Notes: generated by a model not told the origin, from the sequence alone. A stretch of DNA of 6,668 nt from Flavobacteriaceae bacterium (GCA_027068695.1 JAMOMG010000285.1:1-6668); one strand, 5' to 3'. Shown: positions 1 to 6,516, counted from the stretch's first letter. Translations and numbers: made by a program.

Positions 1-43
1 AATTATATATAGATTTCACAAATTTTATAATTAATGTTAAAAT

Positions 44-1213
44 TTAACTTTCAAGAGCCTGATTAATATCATTTATAATATCAGATACATGTTCTAAACC
101 AACCGAAATACGCACTAAACCAGGCGTAATTCCTGCAGCTAATTGTTCTTCCTCAGAAAGTTTGCTATGTGTTGTAGATGCGGGATGTGTAACGATAGTA
201 CGTGTATCACCTAAATTGGCAGATAAGGAACACATTTTAATAGCATTTAAAAAGTTTTTACCTGCTTCTAATCCTCCTTTTAGTTCAATTGCTAAAATAT
301 TACCTCCTAATTTCATTTGTTTTTTAGCAATTTCAAACTGAGGGTGAGATTTTAAAAATGGATATTTAACTGTTGAAACTTCAACTTGATTTTCTAAAAA
401 CTCAGCTAATTTTAATGCATTTTCACAATGTTTTTCAACTCTTACAGCCAAAGTTTCTAAACTTTTACTCAACACCCAAGCATTGAAAGGCGATAATGCT
501 GGACCTGTGTTACGAGAAAATAAATAAATTTCACGTACCAAATTAGATTTTCCAACTACAACTCCACCTAAAACACGTCCTTGGCCATCCATTAATTTGG
601 TAGCAGAATGTATTACTAAATCTGCACCAAATTTAATAGGTTGTTGAATATATGGTGTTGCAAAACAATTATCTATCACCAATAATAAATTATGTTTCCT
701 AGCAATAGCACCTAACAATGCTAAATCTATAATATCAACTCCTGGATTGGTTGGAGATTCAGCATACAGAATTTTTGTTGAAGGCTGAATTAGACTTTCT
801 ATTTCTTCAGGTTTATTGATATCAAAATAAGACGTATTAATATTCCATTTTGGAAAATATTTGGTAAATAAGGTATGTGTTGAGCCAAATACTGAACGTG
901 CGGAAACAATATGATCTCCACTATTTAATAATGCTGCAAAAGTTGAAAATACCGCAGCCATACCTGTAGCAAAAGCATAACCATCTTCAGCTTTTTCCAT
1001 TTTAACTACTTTTTCAACAAATTCAGTCGTATTTGGATTGCTAAATCGAGAATAAATATTTCGTTCTTTTTCTTCTGTAAATGAGGCTCTCATTTCTTCA
1101 GCATCTTCAAAAACAAAGCTTGAAGTTAAGTATAAAGGTGTTGAATGTTCTTGAAATTGAGAACGTTCTAACTGCGTTCTAATTGCATCTGTTTCAAAAT
1201 GATTTTTGCTCAT
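44..1213 (-). CDS. metZ: O-acylhomoserine sulfhydrylase (MetZ-type, PLP-dependent)
   Basis: Cytosolic Cys/Met-metabolism PLP enzyme of 389 aa, a normal length for the family. It is expected to replace the acyl group of O-succinyl- or O-acetylhomoserine with sulfide, giving homocysteine. Visible family motifs are YSRFSNP (54-60, Tyr and Arg for PLP phosphate and substrate), FATGMAA (81-87), VIDN with Asp181 for the PLP ring nitrogen, SATK with Lys206 as the Schiff-base lysine followed by DGQGR, LGDTRT...THPASTTH (334-349), and LVRISVGLE with Arg368 for the substrate carboxylate. The DGQGR context after the lysine is what points to MetZ rather than cystathionine gamma-synthase. I chose the ATG at 1213 (protein begins MSKNHFETDA), which follows AATAATATT. 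The reading frame stays open to a GTG at 1264, but that extension runs through a palindromic repeat and is unlikely to be translated. It is the second gene of the minus-strand unit, 84 nt after the fused metX-thrA gene. Acyl-group specificity cannot be settled from sequence, and a related gamma-synthase or gamma-lyase activity is the main alternative. Confidence 0.9.
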   Translation of the reverse strand: MSKNHFETDAIRTQLERSQFQEHSTPLYLTSSFVFEDAEEMRASFTEEKERNIYSRFSNPNTTEFVEKVVKMEKAEDGYAFATGMAAVFSTFAALLNSGDHIVSARSVFGSTHTLFTKYFPKWNINTSYFDINKPEEIESLIQPSTKILYAESPTNPGVDIIDLALLGAIARKHNLLLVIDNCFATPYIQQPIKFGADLVIHSATKLMDGQGRVLGGVVVGKSNLVREIYLFSRNTGPALSPFNAWVLSKSLETLAVRVEKHCENALKLAEFLENQVEVSTVKYPFLKSHPQFEIAKKQMKLGGNILAIELKGGLEAGKNFLNAIKMCSLSANLGDTRTIVTHPASTTHSKLSEEEQLAAGITPGLVRISVGLEHVSDIINDINQALES

Positions 1214-1242
1214 AATATTATTTTTATCTTTGTTCTTTATAA

Positions 1243-1290
1243 TGAAATCCTGAATCAAGCCCACCTGCTGCTGGCAGGTTCAGGATGACA
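1243..1290. repeat. Nested palindromic intergenic repeat (REP-like)
   Basis: The outer arms ATCCTGAA (1247-1254) and TTCAGGAT (1279-1286) are perfect inverted repeats. Inside them CCTGC (1264-1268) and GCAGG (1274-1278) form a second perfect stem around TGCTG. The block is clearly GC-richer than its surroundings and fills most of the gap between the fused gene and metZ. From general familiarity, outer arms of the form GTCATCCTGAA...TTCAGGAT occur as dispersed intergenic repeats in Flavobacteriia, and the inner stem would be an extra palindromic insert within such a unit. In the transcript it would form a hairpin between the two cistrons. It might attenuate transcription or protect the RNA, but no U-run follows it directly on the minus strand, so it is not a standard intrinsic terminator. 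Confidence 0.6.
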
Positions 1291-1297
1291 TTTTTGT

Positions 1298-4200
1298 TTA
1301 ATTTCTATCTGCCAATCGTAAAATATCTCCAAAAACACCTCTGGCCGTAACAGCTGCTCCAGCTCCTGCACCTTGAATAACCAGTGGTTTCTCTCCATAA
1401 GATTCTGTATAAATTTCAAAAATAGCATCAGCACCTTGTAATTGACCTAAGGCACTATTAGCGGGAACAGAGACTAATTTTACCTCTAAATCTCCTTTTT
1501 CTTGCTGTAAGTCACCCGATAAGTCACCTATGTATCGAAGCACATAATTTTCTTTCTGACGGTCTTTTATACTTTGATAATATTCATCCATTTTATTCAA
1601 ATTATCTAAAAATTCTGCCGCTGTACCTTCTCTTAAGTTCTCCGGAATTAAATTTTGAATTTTAACATCTTCAAATTCATTTTGCAAATCCAATTCACGT
1701 GCTAAAATCAATAATTTTCTTCCTACATCATTTCCACATAAATCTTCTCGAGGGTCTGGTTCAGTGTATCCACTTTCAATTGCTTCTTGTAAAATTTCAC
1801 TAAACGGTCTATCTTGAATTGAATAATTGTTAAATAAATAACTTAATGAGCCTGAAAAAACACCTCTAATTCTAGTAATATTTTCACCAGAATCATGTAA
1901 TAATTTAATAGTTTCAATTAATGGTAATCCTGCACCTACATTTGTTTCATATAAATAGGTTTTGTTATTTTCTTTTATTTTATCACGCAATGCCTTATAA
2001 TCAGCATAACTAACAGTATTCGCAATTTTATTTGACGAAATCAAATCAAATCCGTTTTCTATTAACTTTGCATAATTTTTAATAAATTCACCACTTGCCG
2101 TATTATCTATAGCTATTAAATTTTCTAGATGATGTTTTTCTGCAAAATTAATAACATTATTAATGGTGTAGTTTTTTATAGAATCCTCTTCAAATTTACG
2201 TTCCCAATTAGTTGAAATTCCTTTGTTATTTAACAAAACATTTTTGGAGTTTGCAACAGCAAAAATAGTTAACTTTATATTTTTACGTTTTAAAATATTT
2301 TGTTGACTTTTAAAAATTTGTTCAATTAAAGTTCCACCTACTAAGCCCCTTCCAAAAACGGCAATATTGATATTTTTAGAAACACCAAATATTTCTCCGT
2401 GAATTACATTTATTGCTTTATGTAAATCTATTTTTTTTACCACCAAGCAAACATTTTCACCTGTAACCGTATTGTTAATTAAAATAGGTGTTATATGATT
2501 TTTTATTAATGCGCTATATGGCTGATTAAAAGAATACAAACTTTGACCAATAATAGATATTACTGAAATATTTTTAGTCGTGTAAATCTGGCTAATATCT
2601 TTACTCTCAAATTCATTTTTAAACTCATTTTCAAGCGTTATTTTTGCTTTATCTCCATCTTTTGCATCTACTATAAAGCCAATACCTCTTTCTGAAGAAC
2701 CTTGGGAAATAATACTAACACTGACATTTTCTTTTGCCAATGCTCCAAAAATACGCCCATCAACACCTACTTTTCCCAATAAACCTCTACCAACTACATT
2801 TACCAATGTAACTTCTTTTTGAACTGATAATGATTTAATACCTCCTCTTTCAGTCTCAGAGCTAATTAAAGTTCCTTGATTATCAGGATCAAATGTATTT
2901 AAAATTCGCAATGGAATATTTTTCTCAATCAATGGAATAATAGTTTTGGCATGTAAAATATCAGCTCCAAAATTTGCCATTTCGTTGGCTTCTTGGTAGG
3001 TTAGTTTTTCTATTTTCTTTGCATTCTCAACTAAATCAGGGTTCGCTGTATAAATTCCATTTAAATGTGTATAATTTTGAAGCTCTTCCGCATTTAAAAA
3101 ATTTGCAATTAAAGCAGCCGTATAGTTACTTCCATTTCTTCCTAAAGTGGTTGTTTCTCCTTGTAAATTAGAGGCTATAAAACCTGCTATTATTTGAGTT
3201 GTATCACTATTATTTTTAAAATGCTTAATTACATTTTCTTTTGAAATACTGTGAAGAGGTTGTGCTTTCCCAAAAGTATCATTGGTTTTTATTAATGTAC
3301 GTGTATCTACAAAACTAGCTTTAACACCTTGCTTATTTAATAAAAAAGCAATTAATTTCCCCGATAAAATTTCTCCTTGAGAAAGTACTTGATCTTTTAT
3401 TTTTGGACTATAATCACCTAGCAAACTTACACCTTTAAAAATTTCTTCTAGTAATTTGAACTCCTCCAAAAAATCAATAGTTTCATCAATTACTGTTTGA
3501 TAGTTTTTAAGTATCTCAAAATCTTCTAAATACGACAAATTATTTTTGGCTTTTTCTAAAATAGTCTCTAAATAATCTGTTGTTTTCCCTCTGGCAGAAA
3601 CCACAACAGCTATATGTTCTCCTTCCTTAATTTTATTAGTAATTATAGCCAATGTGTTTTTTAATCCTAATCCATTTGCTAATGATTTCCCCCCAAACTT
3701 TATAACTTTCATTTTATTATTTTTGTAGCTTTTATTAAAAATTGGTGCTATTATTTTTTCTAATTGTTGATGTTCTATTAAAAATGCATCGTGTCCATGC
3801 ACTGAATTAATTTCGTTATAAGTAACATTTGGATTTAATAACGCTAATTTTTTTTGTGTTTCCCTATTTTCTTCTGCTGTAAAAAACAAATCAGAATCTA
3901 CTCCGATGATATGTATATTGGCTTTAATTGAGTTTAAGATATTCTCATCTCTGTTCTTAGTAACATCAATTGTTTTTAATAACTGATTCATTAATTTATA
4001 AGCCGATAATTGGAAACGCTCTTGCAGTTTATTACCGTGATGCAACAACCAACTTTCAACATTAAAAATTTCTAAGTCTTCATTTTTTGAACGTTGAAAG
4101 CGTTCTTTAAAAGATTCAGGTGTTCTGTAACACAACATGGCATGCATACGAGCATCATGAACTGGATTGCTTGAATTTGTTAAAAACTGTTCTTGAATCT

Positions 4201-4687
4201 GACAATTTGCTATGAGCCAATCGGTAGACTTCCAGTCGGTTGCTATAACAATTAAGTGTTTAGAAACTTCGGGATTTAATACGGCCATTTCCCAAGCAAT
4301 ACCACCACCTAACGAGCCTCCAACAATGGCAAACAACTCTTTGATATGTAATTTTTGAAGTCCAATTAGAAATAATTGAGCAATATCTTTGGCTATAAAA
4401 TCTTTATAATTTTCAATTACAAATCCATCATATCCATTTCCCGGAATATTAAAAGCTATTACTGTATATTTTTGGGTGTCTATAACTTTATTTTCGCCAA
4501 CAACATCTTTCCACCAGCCATTTTTACCAGCAACATCAGAGTTACCTGTTAACGCATGATTTACCAGAACAATAGGTGCTGAATGTAACTTTTTACCAAA
4601 TAACTGATAAGAAAGTATGATATCCTTACTTACTATTCCTTTTTCAGAGGCAAAGTTTTGTATTGTTATTTGCTTTAATTGATTCAT
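1298..4687 (-). CDS. thrA: Trifunctional fusion: homoserine O-acyltransferase (MetX-like) / aspartokinase / homoserine dehydrogenase
   Basis: An 1129-aa cytosolic protein with three enzyme regions (numbered from the ATG at 4687). Residues 1-325 are a MetX-type alpha/beta hydrolase with NHALTGNSD near 43-51, nucleophile Ser125 in GGSLGG, Asp266 in DSDLFF and His299 in GHDAFL. Its lid region (MLCYRTPESF...FNVESWL) is recognisable, so the domain looks complete, and it should acylate homoserine. Residues 326-about 615 are an aspartokinase that starts MKVIKFGG. Two ACT-like regulatory segments follow (about 626-680, with ISQGSSE, and 706-755). Residues about 773-1129 are homoserine dehydrogenase: FGRGLVGG nucleotide loop (778-785), SNK with Lys887, YTEPDPREDL then Asp987 and Lys991, and a C-terminal GAGAG...TARGVFGD. 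The aspartokinase has non-consensus residues: KFGGKS where KFGGTS is usual, GRNGSN with Asn521 where Asp is usual, and THLNG with His541 where the pattern is TDVxG. The TTG codon just upstream of the ATG is a less likely start. It is the first gene after the SAM-I leader, so it is probably repressed by SAM. Separate MetX and ThrA proteins are the usual arrangement. Confidence 0.93.
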   Translation of the reverse strand: MNQLKQITIQNFASEKGIVSKDIILSYQLFGKKLHSAPIVLVNHALTGNSDVAGKNGWWKDVVGENKVIDTQKYTVIAFNIPGNGYDGFVIENYKDFIAKDIAQLFLIGLQKLHIKELFAIVGGSLGGGIAWEMAVLNPEVSKHLIVIATDWKSTDWLIANCQIQEQFLTNSSNPVHDARMHAMLCYRTPESFKERFQRSKNEDLEIFNVESWLLHHGNKLQERFQLSAYKLMNQLLKTIDVTKNRDENILNSIKANIHIIGVDSDLFFTAEENRETQKKLALLNPNVTYNEINSVHGHDAFLIEHQQLEKIIAPIFNKSYKNNKMKVIKFGGKSLANGLGLKNTLAIITNKIKEGEHIAVVVSARGKTTDYLETILEKAKNNLSYLEDFEILKNYQTVIDETIDFLEEFKLLEEIFKGVSLLGDYSPKIKDQVLSQGEILSGKLIAFLLNKQGVKASFVDTRTLIKTNDTFGKAQPLHSISKENVIKHFKNNSDTTQIIAGFIASNLQGETTTLGRNGSNYTAALIANFLNAEELQNYTHLNGIYTANPDLVENAKKIEKLTYQEANEMANFGADILHAKTIIPLIEKNIPLRILNTFDPDNQGTLISSETERGGIKSLSVQKEVTLVNVVGRGLLGKVGVDGRIFGALAKENVSVSIISQGSSERGIGFIVDAKDGDKAKITLENEFKNEFESKDISQIYTTKNISVISIIGQSLYSFNQPYSALIKNHITPILINNTVTGENVCLVVKKIDLHKAINVIHGEIFGVSKNINIAVFGRGLVGGTLIEQIFKSQQNILKRKNIKLTIFAVANSKNVLLNNKGISTNWERKFEEDSIKNYTINNVINFAEKHHLENLIAIDNTASGEFIKNYAKLIENGFDLISSNKIANTVSYADYKALRDKIKENNKTYLYETNVGAGLPLIETIKLLHDSGENITRIRGVFSGSLSYLFNNYSIQDRPFSEILQEAIESGYTEPDPREDLCGNDVGRKLLILARELDLQNEFEDVKIQNLIPENLREGTAAEFLDNLNKMDEYYQSIKDRQKENYVLRYIGDLSGDLQQEKGDLEVKLVSVPANSALGQLQGADAIFEIYTESYGEKPLVIQGAGAGAAVTARGVFGDILRLADRN
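3710..3742 (-). promoter_or_regulatory. Possible internal translation start at the MetX / aspartokinase junction
   Basis: The ATG at 3712 encodes Met326, exactly where a stand-alone aspartokinase would begin (MKVIKFGG). The preceding codons encode a low-complexity linker, roughly FNKSYKNNK, and read AAAAATAATAAA directly before the ATG. That is the A-rich, Shine-Dalgarno-free context seen at the other starts in this window. The linker therefore looks like a former intergenic or initiation region that lost its stop codon. Initiation here would give an 804-aa AK-HSD protein, close to the usual ThrA length. Use of this start is inferred only. Confidence 0.3.
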
Positions 4688-4876
4688 CAATTATTATTTT
4701 TAACCTTGATTTAAATTAATTTGTCTTTTTTGAATGAAAGAAAGGCTATTTGTAAAATAAAAAAACAACCAATCCAACTTTGTTCAATATGACAATTGCA
4801 AGACTTTTTAGTCTTTGTTAAAAACGAATTAAAATTGTTATGAAAAAAATACAGAAAATTACGTGAAGTAATTGTG
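4688..4876 (-). promoter_or_regulatory. Leader downstream of the SAM-I aptamer (expression platform region)
   Basis: This untranslated stretch of about 190 nt separates the riboswitch aptamer from the fused gene, and I see no gene in it. On the transcript strand it holds three weak structures. AATTAC/GTAATT (arms 4868-4873 and 4857-4862) lies just after the aptamer, with a run of seven U at 4849-4843. AAGACT/AGTCTT (4815-4810 and 4805-4800, four-base loop) has no U-run. AACAA/TTGTT (4784-4780 and 4768-4764) is followed at once by a seven-U run. The first and third are terminator-like but AT-rich and short. The P1 3' strand GATAACCA (4884-4877) could also pair with TGGTTGTT (4770-4763), including two G-U pairs. 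Which of these carries the switch cannot be decided from the sequence. Confidence 0.4.
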
Positions 4877-4977
4877 TGGTTATCTATCCATATTGGTAGA
4901 ATTTAGCACCTTCTCTAATAAATAAAGGGTTGCTAAGGCTTCACAGGGTCTATTCCCTCTGCCTTTCTTGATAACAA
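4877..4977 (-). promoter_or_regulatory. SAM-I (S-box) riboswitch aptamer
   Basis: Read on the minus strand, this matches the S-box consensus in order. P1 is GTTATC (4975-4970) paired with GATAAC (4884-4879). After P1 come AAGAAAGGCAGAGGGA, then GACCCUGUGAAGCC, then UUAGCAACC, a short P3 hairpin, the diagnostic AAGGUGCUAAAUUC, and a P4 stem (CUACC...GGAUAG) leading back into P1. It lies about 190 nt upstream of the fused metX-thrA start and just downstream of a promoter-like motif. By family knowledge it binds SAM and turns off downstream methionine-synthesis genes, which fits the two genes that follow it. Its identity is secure, but the expression platform is not. Confidence 0.95.
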
Positions 4978-5004
4978 TAGTCAATAAGTTTATGAACTGA
5001 GGTG

Positions 5005-5036
5005 CAAAGTAACGTATTAATTTTTTCTCATACAAT
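5005..5036 (-). promoter_or_regulatory. Bacteroidota-type promoter for the SAM-I leader / metX-thrA-metZ unit
   Basis: On the minus strand a -7-like TTACTTTG (5012-5005) differs by one base from TAnnTTTG. A -33-like ATTG (5036-5033) lies 20 nt upstream, within the usual 19-21 nt. The predicted transcript start, near 4997-5000, falls about 20 nt before riboswitch stem P1, as expected for a leader riboswitch. Motif match and position are both supportive, but there is no experimental evidence. Confidence 0.6.
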
Positions 5037-5059
5037 ACTTTTTGAAATAAAAATCAGTT

Positions 5060-5094
5060 TTTGTTTTTTATGATTTGAAGTTTTTGTAAATTTG
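5060..5094 (+). promoter_or_regulatory. Bacteroidota-type promoter for metK
   Basis: TAAATTTG (5087-5094) is a perfect match to the -7 consensus TAnnTTTG. TTTG at 5060-5063 is a candidate -33 element, with a somewhat long 23-nt spacer. Transcription would start near 5098-5102, only a few bases before the SAM-II aptamer. It points away from the minus-strand promoter, and the two -33 elements are about 24 nt apart, so the promoters could influence one another. Confidence 0.6.
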
Positions 5095-5106
5095 CACTCA
5101 ATATTT

Positions 5107-5157
5107 GAGAGGAAGGATTTGAACTGATTGCAACCTCGTTAAAAAATGCTAAAGCAG
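5107..5157 (+). promoter_or_regulatory. SAM-II riboswitch aptamer upstream of metK
   Basis: The segment follows the SAM-II (metA-motif) consensus closely: GGATTTGAAC (5115-5124), ATTGCA (5127-5132), CCTCGTTAAAAA (5134-5145) and TGCTAAAG (5147-5154). It also has the H-type pseudoknot geometry. P1 is GAGG (5109-5112) with CCTC (5134-5137). P2 is ATT (5127-5129) with AAT (5145-5147), then CTG (5124-5126) with CAG (5155-5157), leaving the conserved GCTAAAG between the two P2 halves where SAM binds in known members. It starts within about 10 nt of the predicted transcript start. By family knowledge it senses SAM and lowers expression, which makes it a feedback control on SAM synthetase. In typical SAM-II RNAs the 3' pseudoknot strand lies near the ribosome site. 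Here the start codon is 75 nt further on, so the mechanism must differ. A covariance-model score would settle the identity. Confidence 0.85.
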
Positions 5158-5205
5158 TAATTATTTACTTCTTTAGACGACCAAAGCAATCAAATCAGAC
5201 CTCTT
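5107..5205 (+). promoter_or_regulatory. Alternative long-hairpin fold of the metK leader (anti-aptamer)
   Basis: Sequence downstream of the aptamer is complementary to it in nested order. GAGAGG (5107-5112) pairs with CCTCTT (5200-5205, one G-U), GATTT (5116-5120) with AAATC (5192-5196), GATTGC (5126-5131) with GCAATC (5186-5191), TCGT (5136-5139) with ACGA (5177-5180), CTAAAG (5149-5154) with CTTTAG (5171-5176), and GTAA (5157-5160) with TTAC (5165-5168) around a TTAT loop. Nearly the whole leader becomes one interrupted hairpin that consumes P1, the pseudoknot and the conserved CTAAAG. It therefore cannot coexist with the SAM-bound aptamer, which suggests it is the ligand-free partner state. 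Only a short, A-interrupted U-run follows, so a terminator role is doubtful. Confidence 0.5.
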
Positions 5206-5229
5206 TAATTTAATTAATAATAAATTAAA
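5204..5229 (+). promoter_or_regulatory. AT-only inverted repeat just upstream of the metK start codon
   Basis: TTTAATTT (5204-5211) and AAATTAAA (5222-5229) are perfect 8-bp inverted arms around a 10-nt loop, ending three bases before the ATG. There is no Shine-Dalgarno sequence, and the A/T-rich context is typical of Bacteroidota initiation regions. The left arm begins where the long leader hairpin ends and shares its last two bases, so the two folds compete slightly. In this composition such a palindrome can arise by chance. Confidence 0.25.
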
Positions 5230-5232
5230 ATT

Positions 5233-6489
5233 ATGTCATATTTATTTACCTCAGAATCTGTTTCAGAAGGGCACCCCGATAAAGTTGCTGATCAAATTTC
5301 AGACGCCTTAGTTGATAACTTTCTAGCTTTTGATAAAAATTCTAAAATTGCCTGTGAAACCTTAGTTACTACAGGGCAAGTTATTTTAGCTGGAGAAGTA
5401 AAATCTAAAACTTATTTGGATGTTCAAAAAATAGCTAGAGACGTTATTAATAAAATTGGTTATACAAAAAGTGAATATATGTTTGATGGAAATTCATGTG
5501 GAGTTTTTTCTTCAATTCACGAACAATCACAAGATATTAACCAGGGTGTTGATAGAGATTCCAAAGAACAGCAGGGAGCAGGAGATCAAGGAATGATGTT
5601 TGGTTACGCTACCAATGAAACAGAAAATTATATGCCTTTAGCGCTAGACTTAAGTCATAAAATATTAATAGAATTGGCTGAATTACGTAAAGAAAATAAA
5701 GAACTTTCTTATTTGCGCCCAGATTCTAAAAGTCAGGTTACTATTGAATATAGTGATGACAACATACCTTTAAGAATTAAGGACATTGTAGTTTCAACAC
5801 AACATGATGATTTTGGACCTAATGACGAAGCCATGTTGGTAAAGATTAAAAACGATGTTATCACTGTTTTAATTCCTAGAGTTATTGCTAAATTACCTGC
5901 TTCAATAAAAGTACTGTTTAACAATAATATTGAGTATCATGTAAATCCAACCGGTAAATTTGTTATTGGGGGTCCCCACGGAGATACTGGATTGACAGGC
6001 CGAAAAATTATTGTAGATACTTATGGAGGGAAAGGGGCTCACGGAGGAGGTGCTTTTTCAGGAAAAGACCCTAGTAAAGTTGATAGAAGTGCAGCTTATG
6101 CTACGCGCCATATTGCAAAAAATATAGTAGCTGCAGGTGTTGCTAGTGAAATTTTAATTCAGGTTTCTTATGCAATTGGTGTTGTTGAACCTATGGGTAT
6201 ATACGTAAATACTTACGGAACCTCAAATATTAAAAAATCAGATGGTGAGATTGCTGAAATTATATCAACATTATTTGATATGAGACCTGCTGCCATTGAA
6301 AAACGTCTAAAATTACGTCAACCTATGTACTTAGAAACAGCCGCTTATGGACATATGGGACGTAAAAATGAAACAGTAACCAAAACATTTAAAAATGTTG
6401 ATGGAACAGAAAAAATATTGGATGTAGAGTTATTTACTTGGGAAAAATTAGATTATGTTGACAACATAAAAGAAGCTTTTGGCTTGTAA
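5233..6489 (+). CDS. metK: S-adenosylmethionine synthetase (methionine adenosyltransferase)
   Basis: A 418-aa cytosolic enzyme that makes SAM from methionine and ATP, releasing phosphate and pyrophosphate. It is normally a tetramer needing Mg2+ and K+. Signature elements are intact: SVSEGHPDK at the N-terminus (9-17, with His14, Asp16 and Lys17 at the ATP/metal site), the GAGDQG hexapeptide (115-120), [13 protein letters not shown] (246-258), [16 protein letters not shown] (264-279, the phosphate-binding glycine-rich loop) and [11 protein letters not shown] (283-293). It is somewhat longer than the E. coli enzyme, which is usual in this phylum, with the extra residues mainly in the C-terminal third and around 140-165. 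The ATG at 5233 gives the standard [10 protein letters not shown] start and is preceded only by A/T-rich sequence. It is divergent from the methionine biosynthesis unit, and its leader carries a SAM-II aptamer, so product feedback on expression is likely. No terminator is visible in the 27 nt before the next gene. Confidence 0.97.
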   Translation: MSYLFTSESVSEGHPDKVADQISDALVDNFLAFDKNSKIACETLVTTGQVILAGEVKSKTYLDVQKIARDVINKIGYTKSEYMFDGNSCGVFSSIHEQSQDINQGVDRDSKEQQGAGDQGMMFGYATNETENYMPLALDLSHKILIELAELRKENKELSYLRPDSKSQVTIEYSDDNIPLRIKDIVVSTQHDDFGPNDEAMLVKIKNDVITVLIPRVIAKLPASIKVLFNNNIEYHVNPTGKFVIGGPHGDTGLTGRKIIVDTYGGKGAHGGGAFSGKDPSKVDRSAAYATRHIAKNIVAAGVASEILIQVSYAIGVVEPMGIYVNTYGTSNIKKSDGEIAEIISTLFDMRPAAIEKRLKLRQPMYLETAAYGHMGRKNETVTKTFKNVDGTEKILDVELFTWEKLDYVDNIKEAFGL

Positions 6490-6516
6490 AAAATATCATT
6501 AAACACTTTTTTACTT

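Noticed and set aside
20..45. AAATTTTA / TAAAATTT inverted repeat after metZ as an intrinsic terminator
   Set aside because: It is a perfect 8-bp AT-only stem that overlaps the stop codon, but it has no GC pairs and no U-run on the minus strand. Such palindromes are expected by chance in this composition.
1214..1264. N-terminal extension of metZ from a GTG at 1264
   Set aside because: The extra 17 residues are translated from part of the palindromic repeat. The internal ATG at 1213 gives the family-typical N-terminus and has a better initiation context.
2974..3171. 65-codon plus-strand open frame opposite the aspartokinase domain
   Set aside because: It lies wholly antisense within a well-conserved enzyme domain, has no recognisable motif, and is explained by the coding strand.
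4688..4690. TTG start one codon upstream of the metX-thrA ATG
   Set aside because: An ATG follows immediately and is the preferred start; choosing the TTG would add only one residue.
4800..4815. AAGACT-TTTT-AGTCTT hairpin as a terminator
   Set aside because: It is a clear 6-bp hairpin, but no U-run follows it on the minus-strand transcript and no gene on the plus strand needs terminating there.
5109..5116. GAGGAAGG as a Shine-Dalgarno sequence
   Set aside because: It lies about 117 nt from the metK ATG and forms P1 and the start of loop 1 of the SAM-II aptamer. No short frame with a suitably spaced start follows it.
5733..5924. 63-codon minus-strand open frame opposite metK
   Set aside because: It is antisense to a conserved metK segment with no family resemblance or initiation context, so it is a shadow of metK.
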